From Humulus lupulus (lineage: Eukaryota > Streptophyta > Magnoliopsida > Rosales > Cannabaceae), in assembly GCF_963169125.1 (NCBI RefSeq), contig NC_084795.1, forward strand, positions 261,511,042-261,575,041: a stretch of 64,000 bases of DNA, read 5' to 3'. The position numbers were made by a program, and so were the translations under genes. Within the stretch, counting starts at the first letter, position 1, and each line of letters starts with the position of its first letter. The notes under the pieces are model-generated. The model was not told the origin of the DNA. It made no database searches and saw only the letters and a list, made by a program, of their open reading frames with translations. This document shows positions 12,288 through 25,306 of this stretch, piece by piece.

Positions 12288-13101
12288 TGTTGTTGTCAAA
12301 ATATGAGTCAAGTGTTTCTCCCTTTAGTGCATTGATAGCTTTTCCTAGACATTTTCAATCACCCAAAATCAAAGTGTCAAAAATGTGTTTTTGGGTCCAA
12401 AGTGATGCATGGAGGTATCTAAGGGTTCCCAAAAATTTTGTTAGCATTTGGAGCAATTTTTGGACCTTTTGAAGTGTCCAAAAGACAGCGAGGGTAGCGA
12501 TGCGTTGCCACTCAAGTGGTGCAGCATCACTTCAAGATTAGGGTTTCAAGAAACCCTAAAAGATGATGCATCGCTTGCATGTAGGCGGCGTATCGCCTGG
12601 CAGATGATATATTGGTTACACCTAACGACAGTGCCTACTCAATATAAGAGTCAAAATAGTGTTTTGGAAGACTTGATCACTCTCTAAAATCTCTCTCTAC
12701 CCTCTCTCTCTCTCTCTCTCTCTAGCTTCGTGAATCTCTAGTTTTCTCCAAGAACTCTCAAAGAAAGTGCTTGACTTTGAGAGTTTAAGGCTTGTTAAAT
12801 CTCAATCCTCATTTCATCTTAGAAAAGGCCTCAAGAACCCATGGTGGCTAGGAAATAGAGTATTAGGACAGCGTTTTGCAACGTGTATAAGCCTTGTTTT
12901 TTTTTTTCTTTTGCTTTGTTTAAAGGGTTTGCTCAAGGTGGTGGTTTTGCCTAGGGTTTTTGAAGCTTCATCAAAGTTGAAGAAGACCATTGATCTACTT
13001 GGGTTTGCAAGTTCTTTCTCAATCTGTATTTAGTCTCTGTTAATCCATTTTTTGTGTAGATTCTAATTTTTGAGGTGGTGTTATCTCACTCTCCCCTAAC
13101 A
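12288..13101 (+). mobile_element. LTR of the GATGC-palindrome family, copy 2
   Basis: It aligns in order with the reverse complement of the solo LTR at 14885-15863: TGGGTCCAAAGTGATGCA, the GATGCGTTGCC, GATGCATCGC and GGCGGCGTATCGCC cluster (12490-12600), ACTTGATCAC, a (CT)n tract (about 12702-12722), TAGTTTTCTCCAAGAA, and an end reading CCCCTAACA. The left boundary is approximate. It abuts the copia-type LTR segment starting at 13102. Confidence 0.65.
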
Positions 13102-14640
13102 ACTTTGACCAGCTCTAATTAACGAACCAATTATAGGAGGATATAACTACATTCATTGATTATATCAATGGACTACAAAGAAAACTTTGTAAATATAATT
13201 CTATAAATACTTAGAGTACAATTCTATATTTATAGTTGAGTAAGCATGGGATTAATAAATAAGACAATAAGATTAAAGAATTTGATTAATAATCTGGTTT
13301 ATTGGAGCTTCGTGTTATAGGTACATGGTCCCCAGGTTACCTCTGTCCTACACTGTCAAGGGTAAGGATGTCGTAAATGTTAATTATATTAATTTTGTGG
13401 GTGCACCAGGCACAGGTGGCATGAGCAGGCTCGGTCCAGGCGCAGGGGCATGCGGGGATCTCAGTCCAGGTGCAGCGGGCGCATTGCTAGGGCTTGCGCT
13501 GCTGGCTTTGGTTGCTGGATCGAGTTTCTTTTTCTTCTTTTGTACAAAATTTTCAAATTTAAATTTCAAAAATAAAATTACAAAAATCATGTCACTTATG
13601 GCTTACATAAGATCTAAGAAATTCTATGTCGTTTATGGACCTCTGTCCTAAAGTTAGTTTCTTATTAGTTGTTTGGGCCTAATAAATTCCTAAAAAATTA
13701 TAAAATGGGCCAAAATGAGAATAGAAGCATTCTTGGAGTCTTGCAAACAACTAAAGGCCATTTTCTAATTTTAATTTCTATTTTTTGAAAGGGTTGTAAT
13801 TTAGAAATACCTAATAGTACTTGGTTCATCATTTATTGTTTATTTATTTATTTATTGTATTTATTTAAATAAATGTTAATTAATGTTTGATTGATATCAT
13901 GATCATGCATTAGTCAATTACATGTCATTCATGAAACCACACACAGTTTTGATTAATCATGCATATTTTAGAAACGTGATTATCTAGGATTGTCCTAAGT
14001 GTTTATATGAATTGTTTTGGAGAAATCAATTGCATGTAAATTGCAAAGCCTTAAATTAGTTAAAATTTTGGTAAATCACACCATAACAAAGGCAATAATT
14101 TTTATAAGCCTTTAAGACAACCAACTTTATTTAAAAAGGGTTTTAGTAAAGTGAGATGAAAGTGATGGATAATTAATTGTAGAAACAGGCTCTTTCATAA
14201 TTGAATTATTTTGTAATTAATTACATTCATAGGGTTATTAATAAACTAGTAATTAATTTAGAATTGAATTGATTAGTTTTAATAAAAAAATTATTCTAAA
14301 ATAGTAAATGGGAGAAGTTGAACATCTCAATGTGACATGATGCAATTAAGCTTTTGCGGTGGATACTGGTATCTTAACCAAACCAGTGGTACTTTACTTT
14401 TAAAAGAAAATATAAGAGTTATTTTAAGTTTTAAATAATAAAGATAAGATTGTCATATAAGCTACCTGAAGTTAACTTGACCGACCCTAAGGCATAACTT
14501 TATTTGTTGGGTAGTTTTATCGTAGAATAGTAAATGCTAAGTTTATGTGTTTTAATTGTTGCATTCATACATCATATTTACTTACCAAATAATTGATATT
14601 TTTCAAATGGTAATATTATTGTATTTTATTTCTTTCAGTA
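13102..14640 (+). mobile_element. copia LTR remnant and leader (5' end of the split copia element)
   Basis: From 13103 to about 13366 this is nearly the same as 23816-24075: TTTGACCAGCTCTAATTAACG, ATTGATTATATCAATGGACTAC, TTATTGGAGCTTCGT and CACTGTCAAGGGTAAG. The matching sequence lies inside the TG...CA solo LTR at 23065-25006, so 13102 onward is the rear part of an LTR of that family; its front has been replaced by the block ending at 13101. Beyond 13370 the two diverge. A GC-rich island (13395-13515) sits where the other copy has a short GCGACACAC...GTGTGGCGCC palindromic segment. 13640-14640 is AT-rich leader with no feature I can name. Confidence 0.5.
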
Positions 14641-16219
14641 ATGTTAAACGGTGGCAATCCAAGTACAACATTACTTTCACTTGAATATATTTAATGGTGA
14701 TAATTTTATAAGATAAAAATCGAATCTGAATTTAATGTTAATCTGTGAGAATCATAAATTTGTCCTAACTGAGGAATGTCCTGAAGAGCCAACTGCCAAT
14801 GCCACGAAGAATATTCAGGACAATTATGATGTTTGAATTCAATCCAATAATAAGGCTAAGTGTTACATGCTTGTGATCATGAATTGTTGGGAATATATGG
14901 CTTTACTCTTTGCAAATCAACAATGAATAATGATAATAATGCAATATTCCAAACCCTAGATGTTAATCAAGATTCAAATTTAAAGTATGAATGCAATTCT
15001 TGATAATCAAAGAAACATGTTCATGATATGAATGTTAATCTTGAATATAAGAAACTAAATGATTAAACGATAATAAGATGAAGTTAGATATATTTAATCA
15101 TATATACCAACAATGAAAAACATAATAGAATGACAAAATGCAAGATTAGGGTTAGAGAGATACAACATTTGTATTGAGCAACTTGAATCTTCAAACTTGG
15201 AGAACTTCTAAGGCTTATACACAATGTGAATATTGTTGTCCAAAATCCCTATTCCAAGCCTTCCCTATTGCTTGAAGCTTCAACTAAATAGAATGAGATT
15301 TGGGATTGAACAAGCCTGAAACTTATGCAAGTCAAGCAATGCTTGATGAGTTTCTTGGAGAAAACTTTGGTCATAGAAAACTAAAGAGAGAATGAGTTTA
15401 GAGAGAGAGTTGGAAAGTGTGATCAAGGCTTTTCAACTCTAATAACTCGTATATATAGTGTAGGCATCATCATTAGTCTAACCAATAGGATTAGAGCATT
15501 TAAAACACATCATTTGAAGCATTTTACGTAAACTGTATGACCCTAAAAGACCACCTAGGCAAAGTTTCGCATGCATGAAGGCGATGTATCGCCTATCAGG
15601 CGATGCATCGCTTGCTAGTAGGCGACGTATCGCCACCCTCTCTGACTTTGGACCCTTCCAATGGTCCTAAAATTGCTCCAAATGCTACCAAACATTTTGG
15701 GAATGTTTGGATACCTCATTGTATCACTTTAGACCCATAAAACTCACTTTTAGATGCCATCTACACAATCTCATGTTTTCACTTCTCTTTAAGTGAAAAC
15801 TGTTAAGTGTTTTGCACCTCAACTTGTAAACATCTTAATCATTATATTTAACAAATCTCAACATGAATGATGTTCTAAGGACAAAGAATGAACCCATGGA
15901 AACTTCTTTTGAGATAACGGAATCTTTGTAGGTCATGTTTGGCCAGCATTCTGATCAAAGTAGACATGAGGCTACTAGAACCTACATGACCACTAAGATG
16001 AAAGAGGGTGTTTCTATGCATGAACATGTCTTGAGCATGATCAACGTGATGCGTGAAGCAGAAATACATGGGGCCATCATTGATGAGCGTACACAAGTAA
16101 GCATCATACTTGAATCTCTCACCTGTACTTTCTCTGCGTTCATAACCAACTATATTATGAATAAGTTGGAATTCAACATGACCCAGCTGTTGAATGAACT
16201 TCAGACATTTGAGTCTCTT
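14640..16219 (+). pseudogene. Ty1/copia gag (split by a solo LTR)
   Basis: The gag can be read on both sides of the solo LTR at 14885-15863. Left: KFVLTEECPEEP and AKCYMLVIMN. Right: NDVLRTKNEPMETSFEI, MFGQHSDQSRHEATRTYMT and LLNELQTFESL, a typical copia-type gag (UBN2/gag-polypeptide family). In-frame stops are present, for example just before VMFGQ (about 15930) and in the left part. The gag is cut at 16219 by a minus-oriented Tekay solo LTR and resumes at 25307 with a lysine-rich tail. Copia gag packages element RNA in cytoplasmic particles; this copy is dead. Confidence 0.85.
14885..15863 (-). mobile_element. solo LTR of the GATGC-palindrome family, TSD TGAAT
   Basis: The plus strand reads TGTTGGGAATATATGG... 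to ...CAAATCTCAACA, 979 bp, flanked by TGAAT at 14880-14884 and 15864-15868. It splits the copia gag cleanly: coding sequence continues across the duplication. No internal region or primer site is present, so it is a solo LTR. Sense is inferred as minus because CTATATATAC and the CT-rich leader read that way. It holds three consecutive palindromes: GGCGATGTATCGCC (15580-15593), GCGATGCATCGC (15600-15611) and GGCGACGTATCGCC (15621-15634). Confidence 0.85.
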
Positions 16220-16535
16220 TGTAATGCCCTACTAATTCAAGACCATTACACCAAGTGTTAAAAATAGTTCTTAACTCATTAAGCGAGTCATTTGGACTTA
16301 AAAGTATAATTAAAGTTAAACAGCAGGTAGGTATTAAACTTTTGGTCAATGAAGTCAAACTTTTCATTAAAAAGGGTTTGAACATTTACAAGGGATCCCA
16401 AAGTTTTTAAATAAAAATACATTTAGAACAAAATTACAGAACTAGCTGACCTAAGCAGCAAAATCGAGCTAATACATCGTGTCCCTCAAAAGTTTCTCAA
16501 CCGTGGCAGCCGAGCAAGCTAAGTATGTACATGCC

Positions 16536-19500
16536 TGTAATGCCCCGAATTCTCTGGTGTGGTTTAGTGGCGGTTTAGTTGGCTGGGAGGGCCGTAATTG
16601 TTTAATTACGCCATTAAATGAATATATGCATGTTTATGTGAATTATATTATAATATAATGATATATGCATGCATGTGGGTCCACATTTGAAATATTATGT
16701 TGTATTGATAATTTGGTCCATTGAGGGTAATTTGTGTATTTGGGTGTCTGATGTGATTTGTAAATGAGATTCCATTATTATGGAGATATATTCGAGCTAT
16801 TCGGCATGAGACGGTCATTTTTAGTGGATTAGAGATTTTGTCATAACAGGGTCAATTTTGGGGTAATAGGAATGTTTATTTGATGAGAAATTGGGAGTAT
16901 TTGATATCATAGTGAAATTCTGGAAGTTTTGACTATAATGTCCCCGGGGGTGTTTTCGGGACCCCGAGCATTAGGTTTTATTTGAGGTTACTTAAGCTTG
17001 AAGTAGCTGTCAGATAGAACGTACGATTAGAAAACCTCCCGTTCTCCTTCATTAGTTCATTTTTTGCCACCCGAAGCATATTTGAAGAAATCTTGAGTTT
17101 TAGGAGTCAGAATCAGGTGAGGATCGAGGCATAGCGATCCTAGGAAAGATTAGAAGCTTCTTGACCGAAGGATTTGATAGAAAACAACCTAATCGAAGGT
17201 AATCTAAGTTTAAAGTTTTGAGTTTTTAGAGTTTCTAAGCTTTGAATTGGACTTTGTGAATTGTCGGGTTTTCGATTTGTTTGAACCTTGGGTTTTGAGG
17301 GTTTTAATGCATTGGGAAGCTTGGGAACTTTGATTTGATGATTGGGGAATGTTTAGGTATGATTTTGGAGGCTTTGGAGTGTTAAAAACACGTTTGGGAA
17401 TGGCCCAGAGTTGAGGGTCGCGGCCCTGTTCTTGGGGTGCCGCGGCCCTGCTTTGAAGAAGCAAGTGGGGCTTTTTGTGCCTGCTGGGCGCCGCGGCCCT
17501 TGATGGAGGGCACCATGACCCTTGCCTCAGGGAACTCTGGGGGCCGCGGCCCAAGGTGCTAGGGCCGCAGCCCTTGCCCAGTTTTCGCCCCGTTTGCTCG
17601 TTTTGACCCCGGGAACCTAGTTTTAGGCCTCGAGAGTGTCCCTACTACTTGGATTAGTTTGGATTGATCTCTCAGAGGCTATATATTGGTTTGAGAACCT
17701 TTTATTATCATGTTATTGATGGTATCCTATAATTTGTTATGATTAGGTAACCACTAAAGGACTAAAAGCTAAACTGTTCTCAAGGGTTGTTCTTTTGTTC
17801 ATTCTAGCTCGAATCAGAGGTAAGAAAACTGCACCCCAAATGTGACATGCATGGTTATTCATGAGGCATGTTGGTTGTATAAATGTGGACATGAATTGAT
17901 TACAGAATACTTAGCAAATGTTGCTCACTTGTGCATGGTACTGACTCATTAGTCAGGTTTGGCAAAGGTGCTAGTATCAATTGTGAAGCTGTGACTTATT
18001 AGTCAGGTTCGACAGTGGTACTTGGCACTGGTCACATTGCGCTAACTCATTAGTCAGGACAGCATTAGCATGTTCAACGTAAGCCAATAAAGATTAGATC
18101 TAATTGACTTTCTGCATTGAATGACTCAAAGAGCATTAATGTCGAACCGACCTCAAGTTCGATGAATATTATAAGCGCTTGAAGGCTAGTGGCTTACCTA
18201 GCACCCACTCTTCCATTTGAATAAGTGACCTGCTTGCCAGTCACTCAGTATGGTTTACCAGAACCTGTTGAAGGCTAGTGGCTTTGTAACGACCCAAATT
18301 CACTAATAAGGCTTAAGGGCCTTGATTAGTGTGCCTGGAGGGCATAATGGGAAGTATGCATGAATTTAATGATTAAGACGCATGATTATAATTTTAAGCA
18401 TGTTATATGACTATTTGAGTGCTTGAGATGCATGATTATGTGTATTATGATATGTGATAATTCTAGTCCGTTGAGGGCATAAGAGTGATAATTATGTGAT
18501 GTGATTTGTACCACGTGGGTGTGGTGATATTAATGCGATGCACGTTCCGAGACGGTCCTAGAGAGCTAGATAACTCAGAAGTCACAACGGGGATTTTATA
18601 CCCGGCTCGAGAGGAGTCTAGGGGTATTTTGGGAATTTTGTAATTTAGTTCTTGTGAGATATTGGTAACCGGTGGTTTGGTAACTTGTGTAACTGTCAGT
18701 AACCATAGAGAGTAACAAGTTTGGTTAAAAGGAAGTGGTAGAATTGTAAGGAAGTAGGAATGACAAAAAGGGCCTTGAGGTTTAGTTGGAATGGGAAATA
18801 GATGGAAGGGTAAAGTGGTCATTAGGCAAGGAATTGGATTACTTTAGCTGAAGGAAAGGGGGGTCACGTATAACACTTGGTGGGGAATTGATTTATGCTG
18901 AAATGTGAGGAAAAGATAGAAGAAAAGAGAAGAAGAGGAAAGCTGAAGTTGGGAGACCTAGGAGGGGATCTTTGATGGTTCTAGGCAACTAAATTGAGCA
19001 TAAATCAAGGTTACTCAGAGGTAAGGGTTTGTCTATAATTTGTGTAAGTTTCAAGTCTGATTTTTGGTTGATAAGTGTGAATTGAAACAAATTGGTGGCT
19101 GGTTTTGTATGAACTCAGAATTGGGTAATCAAAGGGGAAGGAGGTTTAAAGCTAGAGGTTGGACTCACCACTCAAGGTAAGGTTTCTGTGTAATTATTAG
19201 GTTTATTTCTGTTGAGGTTTAGGGAGTTTGGAATGTGGTTTGTGTTTGGGTTCAAGTTGTTTCTAACTTTCTGGTTTGAGTTACTAAGCATGAAATTCAA
19301 GAGTGAATCTTGGGAATAGTTGTGTGAATGGGCTTGGGTATGATGTTTCTAGGGTGCTGAGAGGCTTACTAAGGATTTAGAGTTGGTTTTGGGACTTAGG
19401 TATAAGTTTGGGGTGATTTGGAGTGTTATGGGTTCGGGAAAACGCAGGGGAAAAACCCAGAATTCTGGGCTCGCGAAGGAGCGCCGCGGCGCAAGGCTGA

Positions 19501-21330
19501 TTCAGGGCAGGGGTGAGCTCTCTGACTTGCTGAGCGCCGCGGCGCTAGGCCATTTTCAGAATGTGATATTTTGCAATTTTGAGACTTTGCTCCGGGGATT
19601 CGGGGGATGTCTTTGGTGCATTGTCTTAGGGATTCGGGGCATTCAGAGAGTGTGGGATTGGTTCCGGGAAGTAGATTTGGATTGGTTAGTGATAAAGGAT
19701 GTTTCGTTTGTGTTGTGACTAGGTCTTTGGTGAGGCTCGGGATAGAGGATCGTGCTCGCGGCGTTGGGGCATCGGAAGCTCGGGATACAGGTAAGAAAGC
19801 TGCACCTGAGTATGTGGTTAGGTTGGGACTAAGTGTTCCCTATGTTTGTATGCATTGTTATGTGAATGTGATTAACCATGTGGACACGATGGGACTAAGA
19901 GCTCCCTACATTTGTATATCATGTCGTGAGATGGTGTTATTATGCCATGGGACATGCGATTACCAGCCTAAGGGTGTCGGAATCATTATTTGCGCACTGG
20001 GGCGCGGCTCACCCACTGGGAGCTGAGGCAGCTTATTTATCACTGAGCTCGGTTAAGCTGGCCGGAGTCAGTGAGTATTACACTGGGGGCGGCCCTAATG
20101 AGTCGAAGACAGTGTGTTAAATAGAGGGTGCGACTAAGGGCGCCAACCCTGATTGTTATTTGATGGATATGACAATTTACTATTTGTGAATGTGAATATT
20201 GTGTTATGGATTATAGTTAGTTGACTGTCTGGATGACAAACTGTTATCACTACTTGAGTAAGTGTTATGAATTGATGAATTTCTGGTTATGCACTGTGGA
20301 ATAATTGGTTATTGATGTTAATCTTACTATGTTATTATGCTTTCTTGCTGGGCCCTGGCTCACGGGTGCTACGTGGTGCAGGTAAAGGCAAGGGTAGGCT
20401 GTTTCAACCATGGGTTGGAGAGCTCTGGGGGCGAGGTGTACAACGTCAGCTGCTCGGCCGCCACGGTCGACAAATTGTACAGGAACGGAAACCTAAAATG
20501 TTTATTTTGCCATTAGAGTGGCTTGAACTATTTGTAACTTCTAGAACTTGTTGCGACTTAGACATCTAAACCCTGTTTTGAGTCTTCATGTATTAAACTG
20601 TCATTTTTAATGAAAATAGCCTGTTTGTGACCAAAATCTTTTTATTCCTACTCTGATAATGGTATAGAGTTTACACTTTGTTTGAATGACTTGATTAGCA
20701 AGTCTTGCACTATTTTAAACACACAGTGTGACGGTCTTGGTTATCCAGGGCGTTACAGGCTTAGCTAGCAGCCACTCTTCCATTTGAATTAGTGACTTGC
20801 TTGTCAGTCACTCAGTATGGTTTATTAGAACCTCAAGTGATATTCACTCATCTGTTTGAAAGCTATGAGCTCTGTGTGATTATAATGATAATCATTTGAT
20901 GATGTTTACATATAATGCTATGTTTTCTTGCTGGGCTTTGGCTCATGGGTGCTATGTGGTGCAGGTAAAGGAAAAGAAAAGCTCACCCAACCTTGAGTGG
21001 AGAGCTTAGGTGGTGATGTGTACATATGCGACCGCTTGACCACCACAGCCAAGGAGTTCTCAGAGGAACTAGGGGGTTTACCCTATTTTTACCGCTTAGG
21101 TCGGTGGGGTTTAAAATTTTGGAACAGTAATGACCTTTTTGAGTTGTAAATAACTTGTAAATGTTCTTGTGGGCCCATGAACAGTTTTATGTATCAATAA
21201 AACACATCCTTTCTTTTTTATTGGTTTTCACCTTAACCTGTTAATAACACTTAGAAAAGGACTCAGGCAATGAGCCAAATTTCCGGTTCACCATTCACCA
21301 TAACTGTTTTGGGGTAACCAGGGCATTACA
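16536..21330 (+). mobile_element. Tekay solo LTR with a nested solo LTR, TSD ATGCC
   Basis: It starts TGTAATGCCCCGAATTCTC and ends GGGGTAACCAGGGCATTACA, with flanks ATGCC at 16531-16535 and 21331-21335. Without the nested copy it is about 2.3 kb. Landmarks: five GCCGCGGCCC-like motifs at 17405-17580, CAGAG|GTAAGAAAACTGCACC at 17815-17833, three TGACT-type repeats (17941-18057), and GTGGTGCAG|GTAAAGG at 20957-20971. No primer site or coding region lies between the ends. The target is a reverse-oriented LTR of the same family. Confidence 0.9.
18285..20757 (+). mobile_element. Tekay solo LTR, TSD GGCTT
   Basis: It is 2473 bp, TGTAACGACCC... to ...TTATCCAGGGCGTTACA, with GGCTT at 18280-18284 and 20758-20762. 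The interrupted LTR resumes exactly after it. It contains GCGCCGCGGCGC (19481-19492) and AGCGCCGCGGCGCT (19533-19546), an ACAG|GTAAGAAAGCTGC site at 19787-19801 and a GGTGCAG|GTAAAGG site at 20375-20388. Several open frames of 60-140 codons in 19383-20570 are non-coding LTR sequence. Confidence 0.92.
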
Positions 21331-23064
21331 ATGCCGCCCCAGCTCTCTACCTCAGAGCTAGTCTAGCTTTCCTTTACCCTTACCTGCACCATAAAGCACC
21401 TATGAGCCAAGGCTCAACAAGAAAACCAAAACAAGTAAAACAAATATCCAGGTAGACATTATAATCTATTACATGCCTTATAACCACAATCGGATTCACA
21501 TTTATTCTTTAAGCAATATAACGGCTCATGCCGAATAGATGCATATCACATCCCTGCAATGACCATGCCATAATAGCCTACATTATGCATGTATATCGCC
21601 AATAACTATCTCCAGCTGATCAATCACAAACAATTATATCAACAAATGCACATACAGATCAAACATTTAGCTTTAAATGGGCTTAAGGCACGGTCATAAC
21701 CATGTTCAATAATTAAGGCCCATGCCCTACACTCAGTGCAAGTGTCAATTTTCTTACCTCGTGTCTTGAGTGAATAGAGAAGCGACCCCGAGTACGATCC
21801 TTTTCCCGAGCCTTGCAGAAACATTAGTCCCAACATAAACGATATGTGTATCATGAACTAATTTCGATAATGGGCCTCAAGAGTAAGCCCTATCTCTCGG
21901 GACCTCGGATTCCACTAAATGGGAAAGCAGAATCGTACCCCGAGCCGCCCAAGATAGCTTCCCAAAATCGTAAACAACTGCACCCTGAAATTGTATTAGC
22001 GTCGTGACGCCCCACTCCCCCCCCCCCCTGCAACGTCGCAACTCTAAAATGGAGTGAAGAGCCCCTTCCTAAAATTCATGCATTTTAAGATACAACACTC
22101 CCTATAAAGGCTCGTGACGCTCCAATAAACAGAGAGCTTTCCCTATGAAATTCTCCCATTTAGAGATGTGGCACCACAATGGTCCAAGGGCAAACCCACC
22201 CTCGAAGAAACTCATATGCATCACGGCGCCACCACGATAACCCAAAAACTTCATTTTTCCCCTGCAATTTAGACCCTATTCTACATCCAAAAATTGTTTC
22301 CTAGCAGTTCAAACACGAATTTAAGCCTCAAACAGCCTACCCAAACATTAAACAACACCAAAACATCCTTAAAACATCCAAAAGCATAAAGATGCCAAGA
22401 ATCACATCATTGAGTTTTTAAACTAAACTTCATCTCCAATCTGAAAATTAACTTCAAATTCATGATAAACAAAGGCAAAAGAAGCTACAAAACAATTTCT
22501 AAGCTAACTCTACCCATAAACACAACCCAACAACCTCAAACTCAGAATTTAGATGAGAACCCCAAAGTGCCTCAAGAACATGATGATCATCAAAGTGTGA
22601 AAAGAATCAGAGAAGAAGTCTCACCTCTCAAAAGATTTTGAGACTTCCCAAGATTGATGACAATCCTAGCAATTCCTAATCCCACATGAGTGCTCCAAAC
22701 CCTCAAGAAGTCCTCAAAGAATCACTTAGCCTAGCTTGGTTATCTTAGTCTTCAAAACCCCCTTTAAGGAGGAAACCAAGAGAGACAAAGGATGTGGTGA
22801 ACGTGTATGGTTTAACCTTGTTTAGTCAAGTGGTCAAAATGACCATTTTGCTCTTACCCTAAACTTATCCTTCAAACCAAGCTTGAGGGCATTTTGGTCA
22901 TTTTGCCTAAATTCCCACTAAACCTAAAATTTCACCACTAATTCCCAATTAAATCCACTAAACCCAAATATTTCTCTCAATTAATTTCATTTACCAAAAC
23001 ACCCCTAGGCTCACCTCGAGTCGGGTGTTACTCCCCGTTGTGACGTTTCTGCTAAATTGCTTGA

Positions 23065-25006
23065 TGTTAGGATTAATGCCAGAAAAGCATGTAAAGACAT
23101 TTTATTGGTTTTAAATAAAAGTAAAATTTTATTATATTTTAATGTTATGATTATTTTTTGAATTAATTATATAATAATATCAAGAAAATTCCCTATCCAT
23201 TCATGAGAATAGGATTTTGTATTAGTACAAGAGGATTAAGATCATATATAATGAATAAAATACTTAGTAACATATTAAAGTATGAAATCTTTAATGAATG
23301 ATTACTAGTACGGTTTGTTGAGCATATGAGATGCGAGTAATCTAGTTTCGGATTGCTGATGTGGATAGACATCTTAGTAAAGGTGTTGTATATAATAGAG
23401 ATTACATATGACAGGGTTGATGAGAATTAATTATCTTTATAAACTTGTCGTTTGACATAAAGATTTAATTTTTATCATAATAGATGATCATTTGTAGATC
23501 AGTCTAAATCCTAAGCATTCATGAACTCCTATTTATGTTTATTGGATCTTTTGATTCACTTGTTAAGGTCTCTTAGAGTATTAAGGCTAATGACTTTTTT
23601 TGTGAGATTCAATATCATGGATGGCTGGGAGCATGAATTACAATATCAGAATCCATGCTTTCCTAACGGATTGAATATTAGTTCCCTTGAGGGTTAATTC
23701 TAGAATTGAATAGTTATTGAGCTCAAATCTATAATTAGATTATTGATTAATTATTCGTTAGTGAATTAATGGTACTTAAGGATCAAGAGGTAATTAGAAG
23801 GGTAAAACAGTAATTTTGACCAGCTCTAATTAACGAACCAATAATGGAGGACAAAACTACATATATTGATTATATCAATGGACTACAAGAGAAAACTTTG
23901 TAAATATAATTCTATAAATACTTAGAGTGCAATTCCATATTTATAATTGAGTAATCATAGAATTAATAAACAAGATTATTAAATTAAAGAATTTCACTAA
24001 TAATCTGGTTTATTGGAGCTTCGTATTATAGGTCTATGGTCCCCATATCACCTTTGTCGTACACAGTCAAGGGTAAGAAAGTCAAAAGAAAGATTTGTAA
24101 AGAGAAAGACTAAATTGCAAAGGAATTAATTTTCCAGGACAAGGAAATAATTATGTGTAATTGATTAACTGTGAATTAATTAATTATTTAACTATATAGT
24201 TTTTATTTTGAAAAACTATAAGTTAAAATTAATATTATTCTTGTTTGGATTAATATAAAGAGAGAGAATGATAAACATCTCATTTAGAATATGATATTTA
24301 TTTATTTAATTTAAAACTAATATTTTAAGATAAAGTTAATTATGAATTAACTGATATTTATGTTGGGATAAATATATAATCTTAAAAGTTGATTAAACAA
24401 ACAAATGTGAAAATTAGGGAAACTCTAATAGGGTTGGGCGACACACTGTACAACACAATGTGTGGCGCCTAACTCAGGGATTTTTATCCCTAGGATTTGA
24501 ATTTTGAATTTCAAATAAATTTGTTTAATCAATTATTTAATTATTCTTTTTAAATAGTATGTGACTTTCAGAATGAGTTTTTCATTATTTTTTATGAGAT
24601 TAAAAATATAGATTCTCTCTCAAAAAGCGATAGTTTTCTCTAAACCTGAAAACTATTCTAAACCTCTTCTTTCAGTCAAACATCTCAAGATCTCATGTGC
24701 TGAGTACATATAAAGAGTCACATAAATCAACATTTTGAATCATACGTGCCCACACATGTCCTTGTGTGTTTGAGGATTGGTCCAGAAGATCAAGGTGTGA
24801 GCTTTCAGATTACAAGATAGGAAGATTGTTGATTTTATACAAAAAGATTCAATGACACTTGATAGGCTACAAGAGGTAATCTCTTATATGTTTTGTATGT
24901 GATTTAATGTTAATATATGTATATGATCATGGCTGGTATTAATATTTATTAAAATGGGTCCATATATTCTGTTGCGCACCTTTCATTTGATCATTTAATA
25001 CCAACA
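23065..25006 (+). mobile_element. copia-type solo LTR, TSD CTTGA/TTTGA
   Basis: It is 1942 bp, TGTTAGGATTAATGCC... to ...TTTAATACCAACA, with flanks CTTGA (23060-23064) and TTTGA (25007-25011), one mismatch. It interrupts the reverse-oriented Tekay LTR, which continues at 25012 with the expected CCTACCGAATGTCGTGAATATATCCAC block. Positions 23816-24075 are shared with 13103-13366 in the host copia element, so this LTR belongs to a copia family close to the host's own. Orientation is assumed from that match. Confidence 0.8.
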
Positions 25007-25306
25007 TTTGAAAGGATTGACTCCTACCGAATGTCGTGAATATATCCACATAATAATGTGATCTCAGGCACATAGAATATAAAATTACAGTTATACCATC
25101 AATGGGTCAAAAATACGAAAATGTCTTTTTTAACAAAAGCGGGTCTTTAAGCACATTTAATGCACATAAACATTCATATCATAATATAAGTCACATTATC
25201 CACATAATCACATATATATTTAATTATAATCACATAATTTCCAATTATGCCCTCCAGATACACTAATCGACAAATTAATCCTTATTAGGAGTTTTGGGAT
25301 GCTACA

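Larger units (their letters stand above)
16220..25306 (-). mobile_element. Tekay solo LTR, reverse orientation, split by nested insertions; TSD CTCTT/CTTTT
   Basis: The pieces are 16220-16535, 21336-23064 and 25012-25306, about 2.3 kb in total, with ends TGTAATGCCCTAC... and ...TTTTGGGATGCTACA. The flanks are CTCTT (16215-16219) and CTTTT (25307-25311), a one-mismatch target duplication. The host copia gag frame (LLNELQTFESL) stops at the left edge, and the gag's basic tail (TSKDKTKKRKKKNDKDG) follows the right edge. It contains the reverse complement of the AG|GTAAG landmark (CTTACCTCGTGTC near 21756) and a GC-rich pocket (21998-22240). Confidence 0.85.

Noticed and set aside
13325..13651. 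Ala/Gly-rich open frames on both strands
   Set aside because: A GC-rich pocket in a copia LTR remnant; no initiation context or domain, and both strands open equally.
19383..20569. Overlapping open frames of 60-140 codons
   Set aside because: They lie wholly inside a solo LTR with a proven target duplication; composition follows the GC-rich LTR and no domain is visible.
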